Source of the DNA: Clostridiales bacterium
Lineage (GTDB): Bacteria; Bacillota; Clostridia; Lachnospirales; Lachnospiraceae
Reading direction: 5' to 3'
Assembly (NCBI GenBank): GCA_029100885.1
Contig: JAQXPY010000130.1
Span: 1 to 37,525, forward strand
DNA: 37,525 bases
Shown: positions 24,364 to 32,001 of the stretch, in pieces
Numbering within the stretch: position 1 is the first letter of the stretch
Layout: every line of letters begins with the position of its first letter
Translations under genes and position numbers: made by a program
The notes under the pieces: model-generated
The model's input: the letters and a program-made list of their open reading frames with translations, nothing else
Told to the model about the DNA's origin: nothing
Database searches by the model: none

Positions 24364-25622
24364 TAGGCATCTTATTATTCACAATATTCTTGATTTTCCT
24401 TTTCTTCGGTCTTCCTGTAGGCTTTGCCCTCGGTATCGCAAGCCTTGGAGGTATCGCATACGGAAGCTACCCTATAAGCGTTATGGCACAGCGGTTCTTC
24501 ACGGCTGTTGACTCATTCCCGCTTATGGCTATTCCGCTTTTCATGCTGGCCGGAGCTCTTATGAGTCACGGAGGCATTACAAAGAGAATTATTGACTTCG
24601 CGCTCTGCTTTGTAGGTCATATCAAGGGCGGCCTTGCAATGGTAGTGGCGATCACAGGTATCATCATGGGAGGTATTTCCGGTTCGGGAGTTGCCGATGC
24701 AGCGGCTATCGGTGCGATCATGGTTCCGGAGATGAGCAAGAGAAAATATGACAGAGCCTTTTCGGGTGCGCTTTGTGCATGCTGCGGCTCTATCGGACTC
24801 ATCATTCCTCCGTCAATTGCCATCATTATTTTTGCATGTACAGCCAATGTATCGATCGGTGACCTGTTTATGGCAGCATATGCTCCGGGCATCTGCATCG
24901 GTCTGGGCTTCCTTTTATACTGCTATATCATCGCCAGGATCAAGAATTATCCTAATGAGGAAAAGATCCAGGCAAAAGAAACGATCAGAAGGTTCAAGGA
25001 TGCTATCTGGGCGCTGATCATGCCGCTGATCATCGTAGTCGGCATCAGAGGCGGTATTTTCACCGCTACAGAGGGAGGAGCCGTTATATCGATATACGGT
25101 CTTCTTGTCGGCATGTTCATATACAAGGATATCAAGATAAAGGATCTTCCGGCTATCCTGCTGGAGGCAGCAGAGAGCACAGCTACTATCGGAACGATCA
25201 TCTGTGCAACTACTCTTTTCAGCTGGCTGCTTACCAGTGAGCAGATTCCGGCCAAGATCACAACATGGCTTATCAGCCTTACGGACAATAAGTTCCTGCT
25301 GCTTTTCCTTATAAATGTCCTGCTGCTTATTACAGGTATGTTTATCGACAGCGGCCCGGCGATCATGCTTCTGGCGCCTATCCTGTGCCCGGTAGCCACA
25401 TCTCTCGGTGTGAATCTTGTTCAGTTCGGTCTTGTGATGGTAATGAACCTTACTATCGGACTTCTTACTCCTCCGGTAGGAACGGCTATGTATGTAGGCT
25501 CTAATGTCTCAGGTGTTCCGATCAAGGACATTAGCCGAGCCTTGCTTCCGTTTATAGGAATCATGTTCGCGGCTCTTATGCTTGTGACATATGTTCCTGC
25601 ATTCACAAGCTGGGCTTATTGA
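24360..25622 (+). CDS. dctM: TRAP transporter large membrane subunit (DctM family)
   Basis: A 420-residue, strongly hydrophobic protein of the DctM ion-coupled permease type, with about eleven or twelve membrane segments. Family motifs are seen: FPLMAIPLFMLAGALMSHGG, ISGSGVADAAAIGAIMVPEM, IIPPSIAIIIF, FTATEGGAV, and NLTIGLLTPPVGTAMYV. With dctP and dctQ it completes a sodium-driven TRAP importer. It is followed at once by a large hairpin and then the regulator gene. Confidence 0.96.
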   Translation: MIGILLFTIFLIFLFFGLPVGFALGIASLGGIAYGSYPISVMAQRFFTAVDSFPLMAIPLFMLAGALMSHGGITKRIIDFALCFVGHIKGGLAMVVAITGIIMGGISGSGVADAAAIGAIMVPEMSKRKYDRAFSGALCACCGSIGLIIPPSIAIIIFACTANVSIGDLFMAAYAPGICIGLGFLLYCYIIARIKNYPNEEKIQAKETIRRFKDAIWALIMPLIIVVGIRGGIFTATEGGAVISIYGLLVGMFIYKDIKIKDLPAILLEAAESTATIGTIICATTLFSWLLTSEQIPAKITTWLISLTDNKFLLLFLINVLLLITGMFIDSGPAIMLLAPILCPVATSLGVNLVQFGLVMVMNLTIGLLTPPVGTAMYVGSNVSGVPIKDISRALLPFIGIMFAALMLVTYVPAFTSWAY

Positions 25623-25635
25623 TAACAGTGCTTTA

Positions 25636-25689
25636 TTTTAGGGCTGAGCCTTAAGGGTAAATATGATCCTTAAAGCCTCAGCCCTAAAA
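25636..25689. other. Large hairpin between dctM and gntR, no T tract
   Basis: A perfect 13-bp outer stem (25636-25648 with 25677-25689, TTTTAGGGCTGAG) is extended by an inner CTTAAGG/CCTTAA stem. Neither strand has a T run after the stem, apart from the T/A ends of the arms themselves. It could be a terminator whose U run is part of the stem (bidirectional A-T ended), an mRNA end protector, or a regulatory fold just upstream of the gntR ribosome site. Confidence 0.65.
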
Positions 25690-25706
25690 ATTACAGAGGA
25701 ATACTG

Positions 25707-26483
25707 ATGGATAACAAGGAAGAACGCTACGGACTGATACTTGATAAGGTCATCAGCATGATCTATGACTTGAATATCAGAAGCGGAGACAAGATGTTTT
25801 CCGAAAACAGGCTGGCAAAAGCACTAAATGTTTCGAGAGCAAATGTCAGAGAGATATACAGCGCATTGAATATCCTCGGCATTCTTGAGAGCAGAAGGGG
25901 AGAAGGGACATTTTTCAGAGGTGCGGACAACAGTATTATCTTCAAGATACTTATGCTCGTTATATATGATGATTCGGCTGACGTCAGCGAGATCATGGAG
26001 GTAAGAAAGATCATTGAGATAGGAATCGCCGAGAAGGCAGCTGTAAACAGAAGTCAGGAGGATGTCAGAAAGCTTAAGAAATGTATAAACGACATGGAAA
26101 ACTGCTCTGACGGAAACCGGCTCAGCGAACTGGACAATGAGCTGCATTCTATTATAGGCAGAGCCTGCGGAAACACGCTTCTGTCGAATATGTCCGAGAT
26201 CATTTCCAGCCTTGTCATCAGATCGATCAGGGAACACTGGAACTATATTCTGTCGGATAAGAAAAGAGATACAAAGCAGATCACCTTTGAACAGCACAAG
26301 GAGCTGGCGGAAGCAATAATTCACAAAAAGCCGTACATTGCAAGAGTTGTTGCGCAGGAGCACCTTGAGTTCGTTTCTAACAGTCTGGAAAGGTATAAAA
26401 AGGAGTATTCCGAGCATCTGTTGTTGATATCCGATTCAAAAGATGAGAGGCCAAGGTTAAAATACCGGCAGTATCATTCCTGA
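25707..26483 (+). CDS. GntR-family transcriptional regulator, FadR/FCD subfamily
   Basis: A 258-residue DNA-binding regulator. The N-terminal winged helix-turn-helix is seen in residues ~8-70 (IRSGDKMFSENRLAKALNVSRANVREIYSAL ... RRGEGTFF). The C-terminal FCD helical domain (~80-230) keeps a likely metal/ligand set: D and H in LDNELHSIIG, H in EQHKELAEAI, and H in AQEHLEFV. Such proteins sense organic acids or sugar acids. The ribosome site is AGAGGA. Its place inside the TRAP cluster and the two GTTGTTTACAAC sites before the first gene make it the likely local regulator. The ~25-residue C-terminal extension after the FCD domain is not explained. Confidence 0.92.
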   Translation: MDNKEERYGLILDKVISMIYDLNIRSGDKMFSENRLAKALNVSRANVREIYSALNILGILESRRGEGTFFRGADNSIIFKILMLVIYDDSADVSEIMEVRKIIEIGIAEKAAVNRSQEDVRKLKKCINDMENCSDGNRLSELDNELHSIIGRACGNTLLSNMSEIISSLVIRSIREHWNYILSDKKRDTKQITFEQHKELAEAIIHKKPYIARVVAQEHLEFVSNSLERYKKEYSEHLLLISDSKDERPRLKYRQYHS

Positions 26484-26528
26484 GATTGTATAAAATAAAT
26501 ACAGAAGATTGATAAAACTCTGTCGTGA

Positions 26529-26557
26529 TTGACAAAAAGTTGTCAGAATAATAAAAT
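26529..26557 (+). promoter_or_regulatory. Strong candidate promoter of the ketopantoate-reductase-like gene
   Basis: A perfect TTGACA (26529-26534), 17-nt spacer and TAAAAT (26552-26557). A small inverted repeat TGACAA-AAAG-TTGTCA (26530-26545) overlaps the -35, a possible operator. It shows that the reductase gene can be read independently of the TRAP operon. Confidence 0.65.
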
Positions 26558-26674
26558 CACATAGCAGGATCAATTATTCAGAATTATAATGCCAGAATAT
26601 GTGGATTTTGCTGAAATTGATTCCGGGTATAAAACTAAATATAAGACAGGATCGTTTATGTTGGGGGTATATCA

Positions 26675-27616
26675 ATGAAGATTACTATGATGGGCGCCGG
26701 CGCCATGGGAGGCATGATCGGCGGCAGACTTGCAGCGGCAGGCAACGACGTATGGCTTGTTGATACCTGGGCGGAGCATGTTGACAGTATGAAGCAGAAT
26801 GGTCTCATTCTTGATACCAGAGAGGGAAGACAGATACTTAAGGTCAATGCTACGACAAATGTTTCAGAGGTCTATGAAGCCGACGGCTATATGGAGCTTG
26901 TAATAATCTTTGTCAATACCAACTTCACGGATCAGATCACAAGGGATGCTCTGGCAGTGATAGGACCGGACACATATGTGCTGACGGTTCAGAACGGTGT
27001 AGGAAATGCCGATATCATTGCAAGATATGTTAAGAAGGACAGAATCATCCTCGGAACAACTCTTGCTGCGGGTGTCGTTGAGGGACCGGGACATGTAAGA
27101 GATTCCGGAACAAACACATTTACACAGATAATGCCTATGGAGGGACCGGTAACGCCGGTGGTGGAGAAGATCTGCGCCACTTTGAGCGACGCCGGACTTC
27201 AGACTGAGGCAACACCTGAAGCCGAGACAGCCATCTGGCGCAAGCTGTGCGTCAACTGCTGCACCTGCGGCATCGGAACAGTAACAAGACTTACCTGCGG
27301 ACAGGTCTGTGAAGAGCCGGACGGTGCTCCGCTGGTTCGTGAGATCATCAGAGAGGTATGCGCCGTTGCCAACGCAAAGGGGCTTAAGCTTGATTACGAG
27401 ACGGAGGTCAGTCATTTCTTTGAGGTGTATACACCGAGTACCCATTATGCGTCAATGGTTCAGAATGCAAAGAAGCATATCAGGACCGAGGCGGAGACGA
27501 TTATGGGAGCGGTAGTGCATGAAGGAGAGAGACTGGGAATTCCTGTTCCGTACAACACTACTATCTATCATCTTGTGAGAATGATCCAGGATCATTACGA
27601 GGATCAGATGTATTGA
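26675..27616 (+). CDS. 2-dehydropantoate 2-reductase family oxidoreductase (ApbA/PanE-like)
   Basis: A 313-residue NADP-type dehydrogenase. Motifs: GAGAMGGMIGGRL (residues 7-19, Rossmann loop), VQNGVGN, ETAIWRKLCVNCC with the likely catalytic K190, and a C-terminal TEAETIMGAVVHEGERLGIPVPYNTTIY helix pair. True PanE reduces 2-dehydropantoate to pantoate. No panB or panC is nearby, and many homologues act on other 2-keto/2-hydroxy acids, so a role in the catabolic island is more likely (inference). GGGGGTATATCA lies before the ATG. An unusual cluster of four Cys falls in residues ~192-209 (CVNCCTCG). It has its own strong promoter. Confidence 0.88.
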   Translation: MKITMMGAGAMGGMIGGRLAAAGNDVWLVDTWAEHVDSMKQNGLILDTREGRQILKVNATTNVSEVYEADGYMELVIIFVNTNFTDQITRDALAVIGPDTYVLTVQNGVGNADIIARYVKKDRIILGTTLAAGVVEGPGHVRDSGTNTFTQIMPMEGPVTPVVEKICATLSDAGLQTEATPEAETAIWRKLCVNCCTCGIGTVTRLTCGQVCEEPDGAPLVREIIREVCAVANAKGLKLDYETEVSHFFEVYTPSTHYASMVQNAKKHIRTEAETIMGAVVHEGERLGIPVPYNTTIYHLVRMIQDHYEDQMY

Positions 27617-27634
27617 TCGGAACATTTCCGTTTT

Positions 27635-27684
27635 GGAATAAACTATTTAAATACACTATTTAAATAAACTATTAAATAAACTAT
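27635..27684 (+). repeat. Four AT-rich tandem units of 12-13 bp
   Basis: Units at 27635-27647, 27648-27660, 27661-27672 and 27673-27684 follow (A)AATAAACTATT(T). The last unit forms the left end of repeat copy B, so the units may be duplications of that end or of its target site. Confidence 0.75.
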
Positions 27685-27835
27685 TCAGCACGGCAAAAGG
27701 CCATTCGCAATCCGCTCGTGGTTTTTCGCTGATTGCTCATGTTTTTGCCGTCTGCTCCTCAGACCAATCCTTGGTACAAACAGGAAAAAATGTAAACACT
27801 TTTTCCTGATTGTACCAGGTCCGGTGCTGAATAGT
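27678..27835 (-). repeat. Dispersed structured intergenic repeat, copy B
   Basis: The copy is inverted relative to copy A at 142-246. The ends are a perfect 13-bp inverted repeat (27678-27690 with 27823-27835, AACTATTCAGCAC). Inside, ACGGCAAAA (27689-27697) pairs with TTTTGCCGT (27742-27750) and GCAATC (27706-27711) with GATTGC (27730-27735). Relative to copy A it carries about 58 extra bases containing a long hairpin (18-nt arms 27771-27788 and 27799-27816, one mismatch). The end stem differs in sequence from copy A yet still pairs. It fills the 274-nt gap between the reductase and ilvD-like genes; no gene is seen in that gap. Confidence 0.78.
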
Positions 27836-27890
27836 TAAGTTGTTTTTCAGATAACAGAGTAAATTTTTATATATTTAACAGGGGGTAATT

Positions 27891-29597
27891 ATGGCACATT
27901 TCAGAAGTGCGGACCTTATGCAGCTTTCCTATAAGGGCTATTTTAAGGCAATGGGATACTCAGATGACGAGCTTTCAGAGAGAAAGCCGAGGATCGGTAT
28001 CGCAAACTCATGGAATCAGCTTGTTCCTGGTCACTACAATCTCAACCAGGTAGCTGAGTATGTTAAGAGGGGCATCTATGAGGCAGGCGGTACAGCATGC
28101 GAGTTTGGTGTAATGGCATGCTGCGACGGCATTGCTCAGGGACATGTAGGTATGAGCTACATTCTTCCTTCAAGAGAGATCATCTGCGACTCTGTTGAGC
28201 TTATGGTTCAGGCTCATCAGCTGGATGCGGTGGTTCTGCTTGCTTCCTGCGACAAGATCGTTCCGGGCATGATCATGGCAGCAGCAAGACTTAACGTTCC
28301 GGCTATCCTTATCAACGGCGGTCCTATGCTCAGCGGTATTGAGTTTGACGGAAGAAAGTCAGACGGAACAGCACCGGATGAGGCTATGGGTATGCTTTCG
28401 GCAGGCAAGATCACACAGGAAGATCTGGATACACTTGTTGATGCATGCTGCCCTGGCTGCGGATCGTGCTCATTCTTCGGAACAGCAAATACAATGGGAT
28501 GCGCTATCGAGGCTCTCGGTATGTCACTCTCAGGCAGCGCTGTTATTCCGGCAGTATATTCAGACAGACTCAGATATGCATTCAAGACAGGTCAGAAGAT
28601 CGTTGAGCTGACAATGAAGGACATTCGTCCTCGCGATATCATCACAAAGCAGTCCATCAGAAACTCCATTATCGCTACAATGGCAGTCTGCGGATCAACA
28701 AACGCATGTCTCCATCTTCCGGCTATAGCTATGGAAGCAGGCATCAAGGATTGGGATGTTATTGACGAGTTCGACAAGCTCAACAAGAAGACTCCTCAGC
28801 TTGCACGTATTTATCCGGCATCCGACTGGTCGCTTGAGGACTTCTATAAGGCAGGCGGTATGCAGAGAGTAATGCGCAACCTCGGCGATCTTCTTGATAC
28901 AAGCGTTATGACAGTTGACTGCTGCACTCTCGGAGAGGCTCTTTCAAAGGCTAAGTTCATCTATCCTGAAAATCCTGACCTCATTAAGACAAGAGAGAAT
29001 CCGTTTGCACCTACAGGCGGAATTGCAGTGCTCAGAGGAAATATCTGTCCGGATACAGGTATCACAAAGCCGGGTGCATATGATCCTTGCATGTATGACT
29101 TCACAGGTACGGCTATCTGCTTTGACTGTGAGGAGGATGCTGAGGAGGCTATCCTTGCGGGTAAGGTTAAGCCGGGTCATGTTGTGGTAGTAAGATATGA
29201 GGGTCCTAAGGGCGGTCCTGGTATGAGAGAGATGTACAAGGCTATGAAGTATCTCTATGGACAGGGCCTCAACAAGTGTACAGCACTTATCACAGACGGA
29301 CGTTTCTCCGGAACAAACAACGGATGCTTTGTTGGTCATATTTCTCCTGAGGCAGCTGACGGCGGTCCTCTGGCTCTGCTTAAGGACGGAGATACTATCC
29401 ACCTTGATGTTATGAACGGCATCCTGGAGGCAGTTGATGTTACTCCTGAGGAGTTTGCAGAGAGAAAGAAGAACTGGAAGAGGCCTGCAAAGGACATCCC
29501 TAACGGATATCTCAGGCTCTATTCAAAGGTTGCTTCTTCAGCAGCTAAGGGTGCTGTGATCGACGAGGAACAGATCTACTCAAAGGCAGAGGGCTGA
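27891..29597 (+). CDS. IlvD/Edd-family dehydratase (dihydroxy-acid or sugar-acid dehydratase)
   Basis: A 568-residue iron-sulfur dehydratase that converts a 2,3-dihydroxy acid to a 2-keto-3-deoxy acid. Motifs: NSWNQLVPGHYNL, SCDKIVPGMIMAAARLNVP, CCPGCGSCSFFGTANTMGC (cluster cysteines), TDGRFSGTNNGCFVGHISPEA. The PGH form of the first motif is like E. coli IlvD. It may be biosynthetic (valine/isoleucine), but no ilvB/ilvC/ilvE is present. The neighbouring LarA-like enzyme, TRAP importer and GntR regulator favour a catabolic sugar-acid or hydroxy-acid role (inference). CDGIAQGH replaces the usual DGIAMGH. The ribosome site is CAGGGGGTAATT. Codon use is strongly biased, suggesting high expression. 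A perfect terminator stem follows. Confidence 0.9.
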   Translation: MAHFRSADLMQLSYKGYFKAMGYSDDELSERKPRIGIANSWNQLVPGHYNLNQVAEYVKRGIYEAGGTACEFGVMACCDGIAQGHVGMSYILPSREIICDSVELMVQAHQLDAVVLLASCDKIVPGMIMAAARLNVPAILINGGPMLSGIEFDGRKSDGTAPDEAMGMLSAGKITQEDLDTLVDACCPGCGSCSFFGTANTMGCAIEALGMSLSGSAVIPAVYSDRLRYAFKTGQKIVELTMKDIRPRDIITKQSIRNSIIATMAVCGSTNACLHLPAIAMEAGIKDWDVIDEFDKLNKKTPQLARIYPASDWSLEDFYKAGGMQRVMRNLGDLLDTSVMTVDCCTLGEALSKAKFIYPENPDLIKTRENPFAPTGGIAVLRGNICPDTGITKPGAYDPCMYDFTGTAICFDCEEDAEEAILAGKVKPGHVVVVRYEGPKGGPGMREMYKAMKYLYGQGLNKCTALITDGRFSGTNNGCFVGHISPEAADGGPLALLKDGDTIHLDVMNGILEAVDVTPEEFAERKKNWKRPAKDIPNGYLRLYSKVASSAAKGAVIDEEQIYSKAEG

Positions 29598-29637
29598 TCT
29601 GAGAGGTCTCTCGGTCATTGGTCCGAATATTGAAAAC

Positions 29638-29695
29638 ATACTCCGCTATGTAAAAGCTGTTATTGCTTTTTTAATAGCGGAGTATTATTGTTTTT
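29638..29695 (+). terminator. Rho-independent terminator after the ilvD-like gene
   Basis: A perfect 12-bp stem, ATACTCCGCTAT (29638-29649) with ATAGCGGAGTAT (29674-29685), is followed by TATTGTTTTT. Confidence 0.88.
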
Positions 29696-29756
29696 ACAGC
29701 AGCAGGTATAGTAACAGTAAATGGATGATCGTTTGAAAGGCAGGAAGAATATCTGT

Positions 29757-30674
29757 ATGATGACCAAGACTTGTTGGGTACTCAGGAAAGTACTGTGCTC
29801 TTTTCTTTTTGCGGCAGTCGGTTTATGGACTTTGAATGCGAATATGCTGCATGTACAGGCGGAAACAGCCGGGAATGTGATCTATGCATTCGAAAAAACT
29901 GATGAAGTCAGCATACCCGTCAAAGCGAGTACGGATAATATTATATATGCATTTGAGTACTCGCAGAACGGGCCGGGAGGCGGATGGAAGGATCAAGGAA
30001 ACGGGATCTGGAAATTCGTAAAGAACGGATCCGAGCTTTCCGACTGCTGGGAGCTGATAGATGGAAAATGGTATCTTTTCGGGACGGACGGCAGGATGCT
30101 GACAGGCTGGCAGACTGTGAACGGAGTGCAGTATTATCTGTCAGAAAACAGCACCGCGGGACATCCTATGGGCTCCTGCTATATCGGTGAGAAGACTCCG
30201 GACGGCTGCACGGTGGATGAAAGAGGGGCCATGATCCATAACCCTAATACCCTGACGGAGGGTCTCGTCAGGGCAAATCCTTACGGAAATCAGACATGTG
30301 TCGAGCTTTCCCTGTCCGAGCAGAGGATATATGTTTATCAGGGAGCCGAGCTGGTTCTGACCTCGCCTTGTGTTACCGGAAATGTTGCAGGAGGACATGC
30401 CACACCTGCCGGTGATTATAAGATCTTTGCCAAAGAGGAAAACAGAACGCTCAGAGGCTATAACGACGACGGAACAAAATATAATGCCTTTGTGAACTTC
30501 TGGATGCCTTTTAACGGGGGAATAGGCTTTCATGATGCTAACTGGAGAAACAGCTACGGCGGAGACATATATGTATCCGGAGGCTCCCACGGCTGTGTAA
30601 ACCTGCCTTACGACAGAGCGGCCGCACTTTACGGCATGGCCTACATAGGCATGCCTGTTCATGTTCACAACTGA
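29757..30674 (+). CDS. Secreted L,D-transpeptidase (YkuD domain) with cell-wall-binding-like repeats
   Basis: A cell-wall enzyme that forms or exchanges L,D cross-links in peptidoglycan. A signal peptide (basic CWVLRKV, then a hydrophobic stretch ending near HVQAE) leads a mature part in which the phrase IYAFE occurs twice. Then come choline-binding-like repeats (GIWKFVKNG, GKWYLFGTDGRMLTGW, GVQYYL). The C-terminal YkuD domain ends with SGGSHGCVNLP, with C280 as nucleophile and TPAGDYKIF before it. ATG 29757 has AGGAAG about 9 nt upstream; an in-frame ATG at 29721 would add 12 residues and has a poorer site. It stands alone between a terminator and a repeat-filled gap. Confidence 0.9.
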   Translation: MMTKTCWVLRKVLCSFLFAAVGLWTLNANMLHVQAETAGNVIYAFEKTDEVSIPVKASTDNIIYAFEYSQNGPGGGWKDQGNGIWKFVKNGSELSDCWELIDGKWYLFGTDGRMLTGWQTVNGVQYYLSENSTAGHPMGSCYIGEKTPDGCTVDERGAMIHNPNTLTEGLVRANPYGNQTCVELSLSEQRIYVYQGAELVLTSPCVTGNVAGGHATPAGDYKIFAKEENRTLRGYNDDGTKYNAFVNFWMPFNGGIGFHDANWRNSYGGDIYVSGGSHGCVNLPYDRAAALYGMAYIGMPVHVHN

Positions 30675-30719
30675 AAAGCAATATAAGATTCAAATTAATA
30701 ATTATAAGAAATCAACAGC

Positions 30720-30800
30720 ATATTCATGATCGAAGAACGGAACAGTATGTTCATGATCAAAGAACAGAACGTCATGTTCGTGATCGAAGAACGGATGTAT
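30720..30800 (+). repeat. Three 27-bp tandem units
   Basis: Units at 30720-30746, 30747-30773 and 30774-30800 share AT(A/G)TTC(A/G)TGATC(A/G)AAGAAC. The unit is a multiple of three and one frame stays open through all copies (ATG 30726 to TAA 30809, 27 codons), but no ribosome site precedes it. They lie in the 160-nt gap before the AEC gene. Confidence 0.85.
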
Positions 30801-30834
30801 ATGCTATAAAACAAAATTGTCTGTATAAATATTT

Positions 30835-31758
30835 ATGTCGGAATTCAACAATCTGATTGAGCTTCAGATGATGATGTGTCTGCTTATGGCAGTCGGAGCT
30901 CTGTTTAGAAAGATCAACCTGATAACAAAAGAAGGAAAGTCGGTGCTGACGGACCTGATCATATACTACCTGCTTCCGTGCAGCATCATCCGGTCCTTCT
31001 GGGTGGAGTTTGACAGCACCATTATCAGCGCAGGACTGACAGTGTTTCTGATGTCTGTCGGAATACAGGTGGGCTGCAGCCTCGTAAGCGCATTCTGTTA
31101 TAACAGTATTCAAAAGGAGCAGAGGGTCATAATGCAGTACGGAACCATTTGCTCCAACGCAGGCATACTGGGCAATCCCTTAGCCGAAGGTCTGTACGGT
31201 CCGCTGGGTCTGCTGTATGCGTCCATATATACGATTCCCCAGCGAATAGCTATGTGGTCCGAGGGAGTCTCGTTTTTTACCGAATCGCCGGACAAGCTGA
31301 CACTGGTAAAAAAAGTCATTACCCATCCGTGTGTTATTGCATGTATGATCGGAATCGTAATGATGCTTTCGGGAATCCGTTTTCCGGGCTTTGTTTCCAG
31401 AGCGGTGGATGCTTCCGCCGACTGTCTGACAGCGGTCTCAATGATATTTGTCGGGACGGTTCTCTACGAAGCCGGACTTAAAAATGTGATATCCGCTCTT
31501 TCTTTGCTGTACTCGGCAATAAGGCTTTTTATCATACCGCTTATTACCATGGCTGTGTGCATGGTGATAGGCACAGACAAGTTAGCGGGAAGCGTCTGTG
31601 TCATACTGGCAGCCATGCCGGCAGGCAACACTACAGCTATCATGGCCGCAAAATACGGCGGAGATGAGGAATTTGCCACCCAGCTCGTTCTGCTTACAAC
31701 AGTGCTTTCCATGGTTCTGCTCCCGGTATGGAGTCTGGTACTGGATAAGGTGCTGTGA
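30835..31758 (+). CDS. AEC-family (auxin efflux carrier-like) transporter
   Basis: A 307-residue membrane protein with about eight to ten hydrophobic segments in the inverted-repeat AEC arrangement: LMAVGALFRKINLITKEGKSVLTDLIIYYLLPCSII at the start, SNAGILGNPLAEGLYG in the middle, and VILAAMPAGNTTAIMAAKYGGDEEFATQLVLLTTVLSM at the end. Bacterial members export or exchange organic acids such as malate or lactate; the substrate here is unknown. The ribosome site before ATG 30835 is weak, and the start could be at one of the following ATGs near 30871. No strong terminator follows before the carA promoter. Confidence 0.9.
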   Translation: MSEFNNLIELQMMMCLLMAVGALFRKINLITKEGKSVLTDLIIYYLLPCSIIRSFWVEFDSTIISAGLTVFLMSVGIQVGCSLVSAFCYNSIQKEQRVIMQYGTICSNAGILGNPLAEGLYGPLGLLYASIYTIPQRIAMWSEGVSFFTESPDKLTLVKKVITHPCVIACMIGIVMMLSGIRFPGFVSRAVDASADCLTAVSMIFVGTVLYEAGLKNVISALSLLYSAIRLFIIPLITMAVCMVIGTDKLAGSVCVILAAMPAGNTTAIMAAKYGGDEEFATQLVLLTTVLSMVLLPVWSLVLDKVL

Positions 31759-31797
31759 GCCCTGGGGCATGGACACAGAATAAAACAAAAAATCCAC

Positions 31798-31826
31798 TTG
31801 AACTTATCTTTGGGGTTTGTTAGTAT
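31798..31826 (+). promoter_or_regulatory. Candidate carA promoter
   Basis: TTGAAC (31798-31803), 17-nt spacer, TAGTAT (31821-31826). A transcript would have a leader of about 170 nt before carA, which contains a duplicated segment (31843-31872 and 31883-31909, sharing TATTATTCTAAAA) and a terminator. Confidence 0.5.
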
Positions 31827-31950
31827 AGTCGGAAGAATACACGAGCGGTCAGATGAGTATTATTCTAAAAGGAATAAATATACGGGCGGCTGAATATTAT
31901 TCTAAAACGAAATCAGTTTTATATTGTATTAATTATGGAAGTAGTTACAA

Positions 31951-31984
31951 AGAGGTAACAGCGTCTGCTGTTATCTCTTTTTTT
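31951..31984 (+). terminator. Terminator in the carA leader, candidate attenuator
   Basis: AGAGGTAACAGC (31951-31962) pairs with GCTGTTATCTCT (31967-31978) with one G-U pair, and TTTTTT follows. It ends 17 nt before the carA ATG. GTTAC (31944-31948) could instead pair with GTAAC (31955-31959), disrupting the stem. This arrangement suggests control of the carAB operon by attenuation. Confidence 0.75.
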
Positions 31985-32001
31985 ATGGCTGGGGGTAAAA
32001 G

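Noticed and set aside
27680-27840. T-box or other riboswitch before the ilvD-like gene
   Set aside because: TGGTAC occurs, but there is no full T-box sequence, no specifier region or T-tract terminator, and most of the region is explained by repeat copy B.
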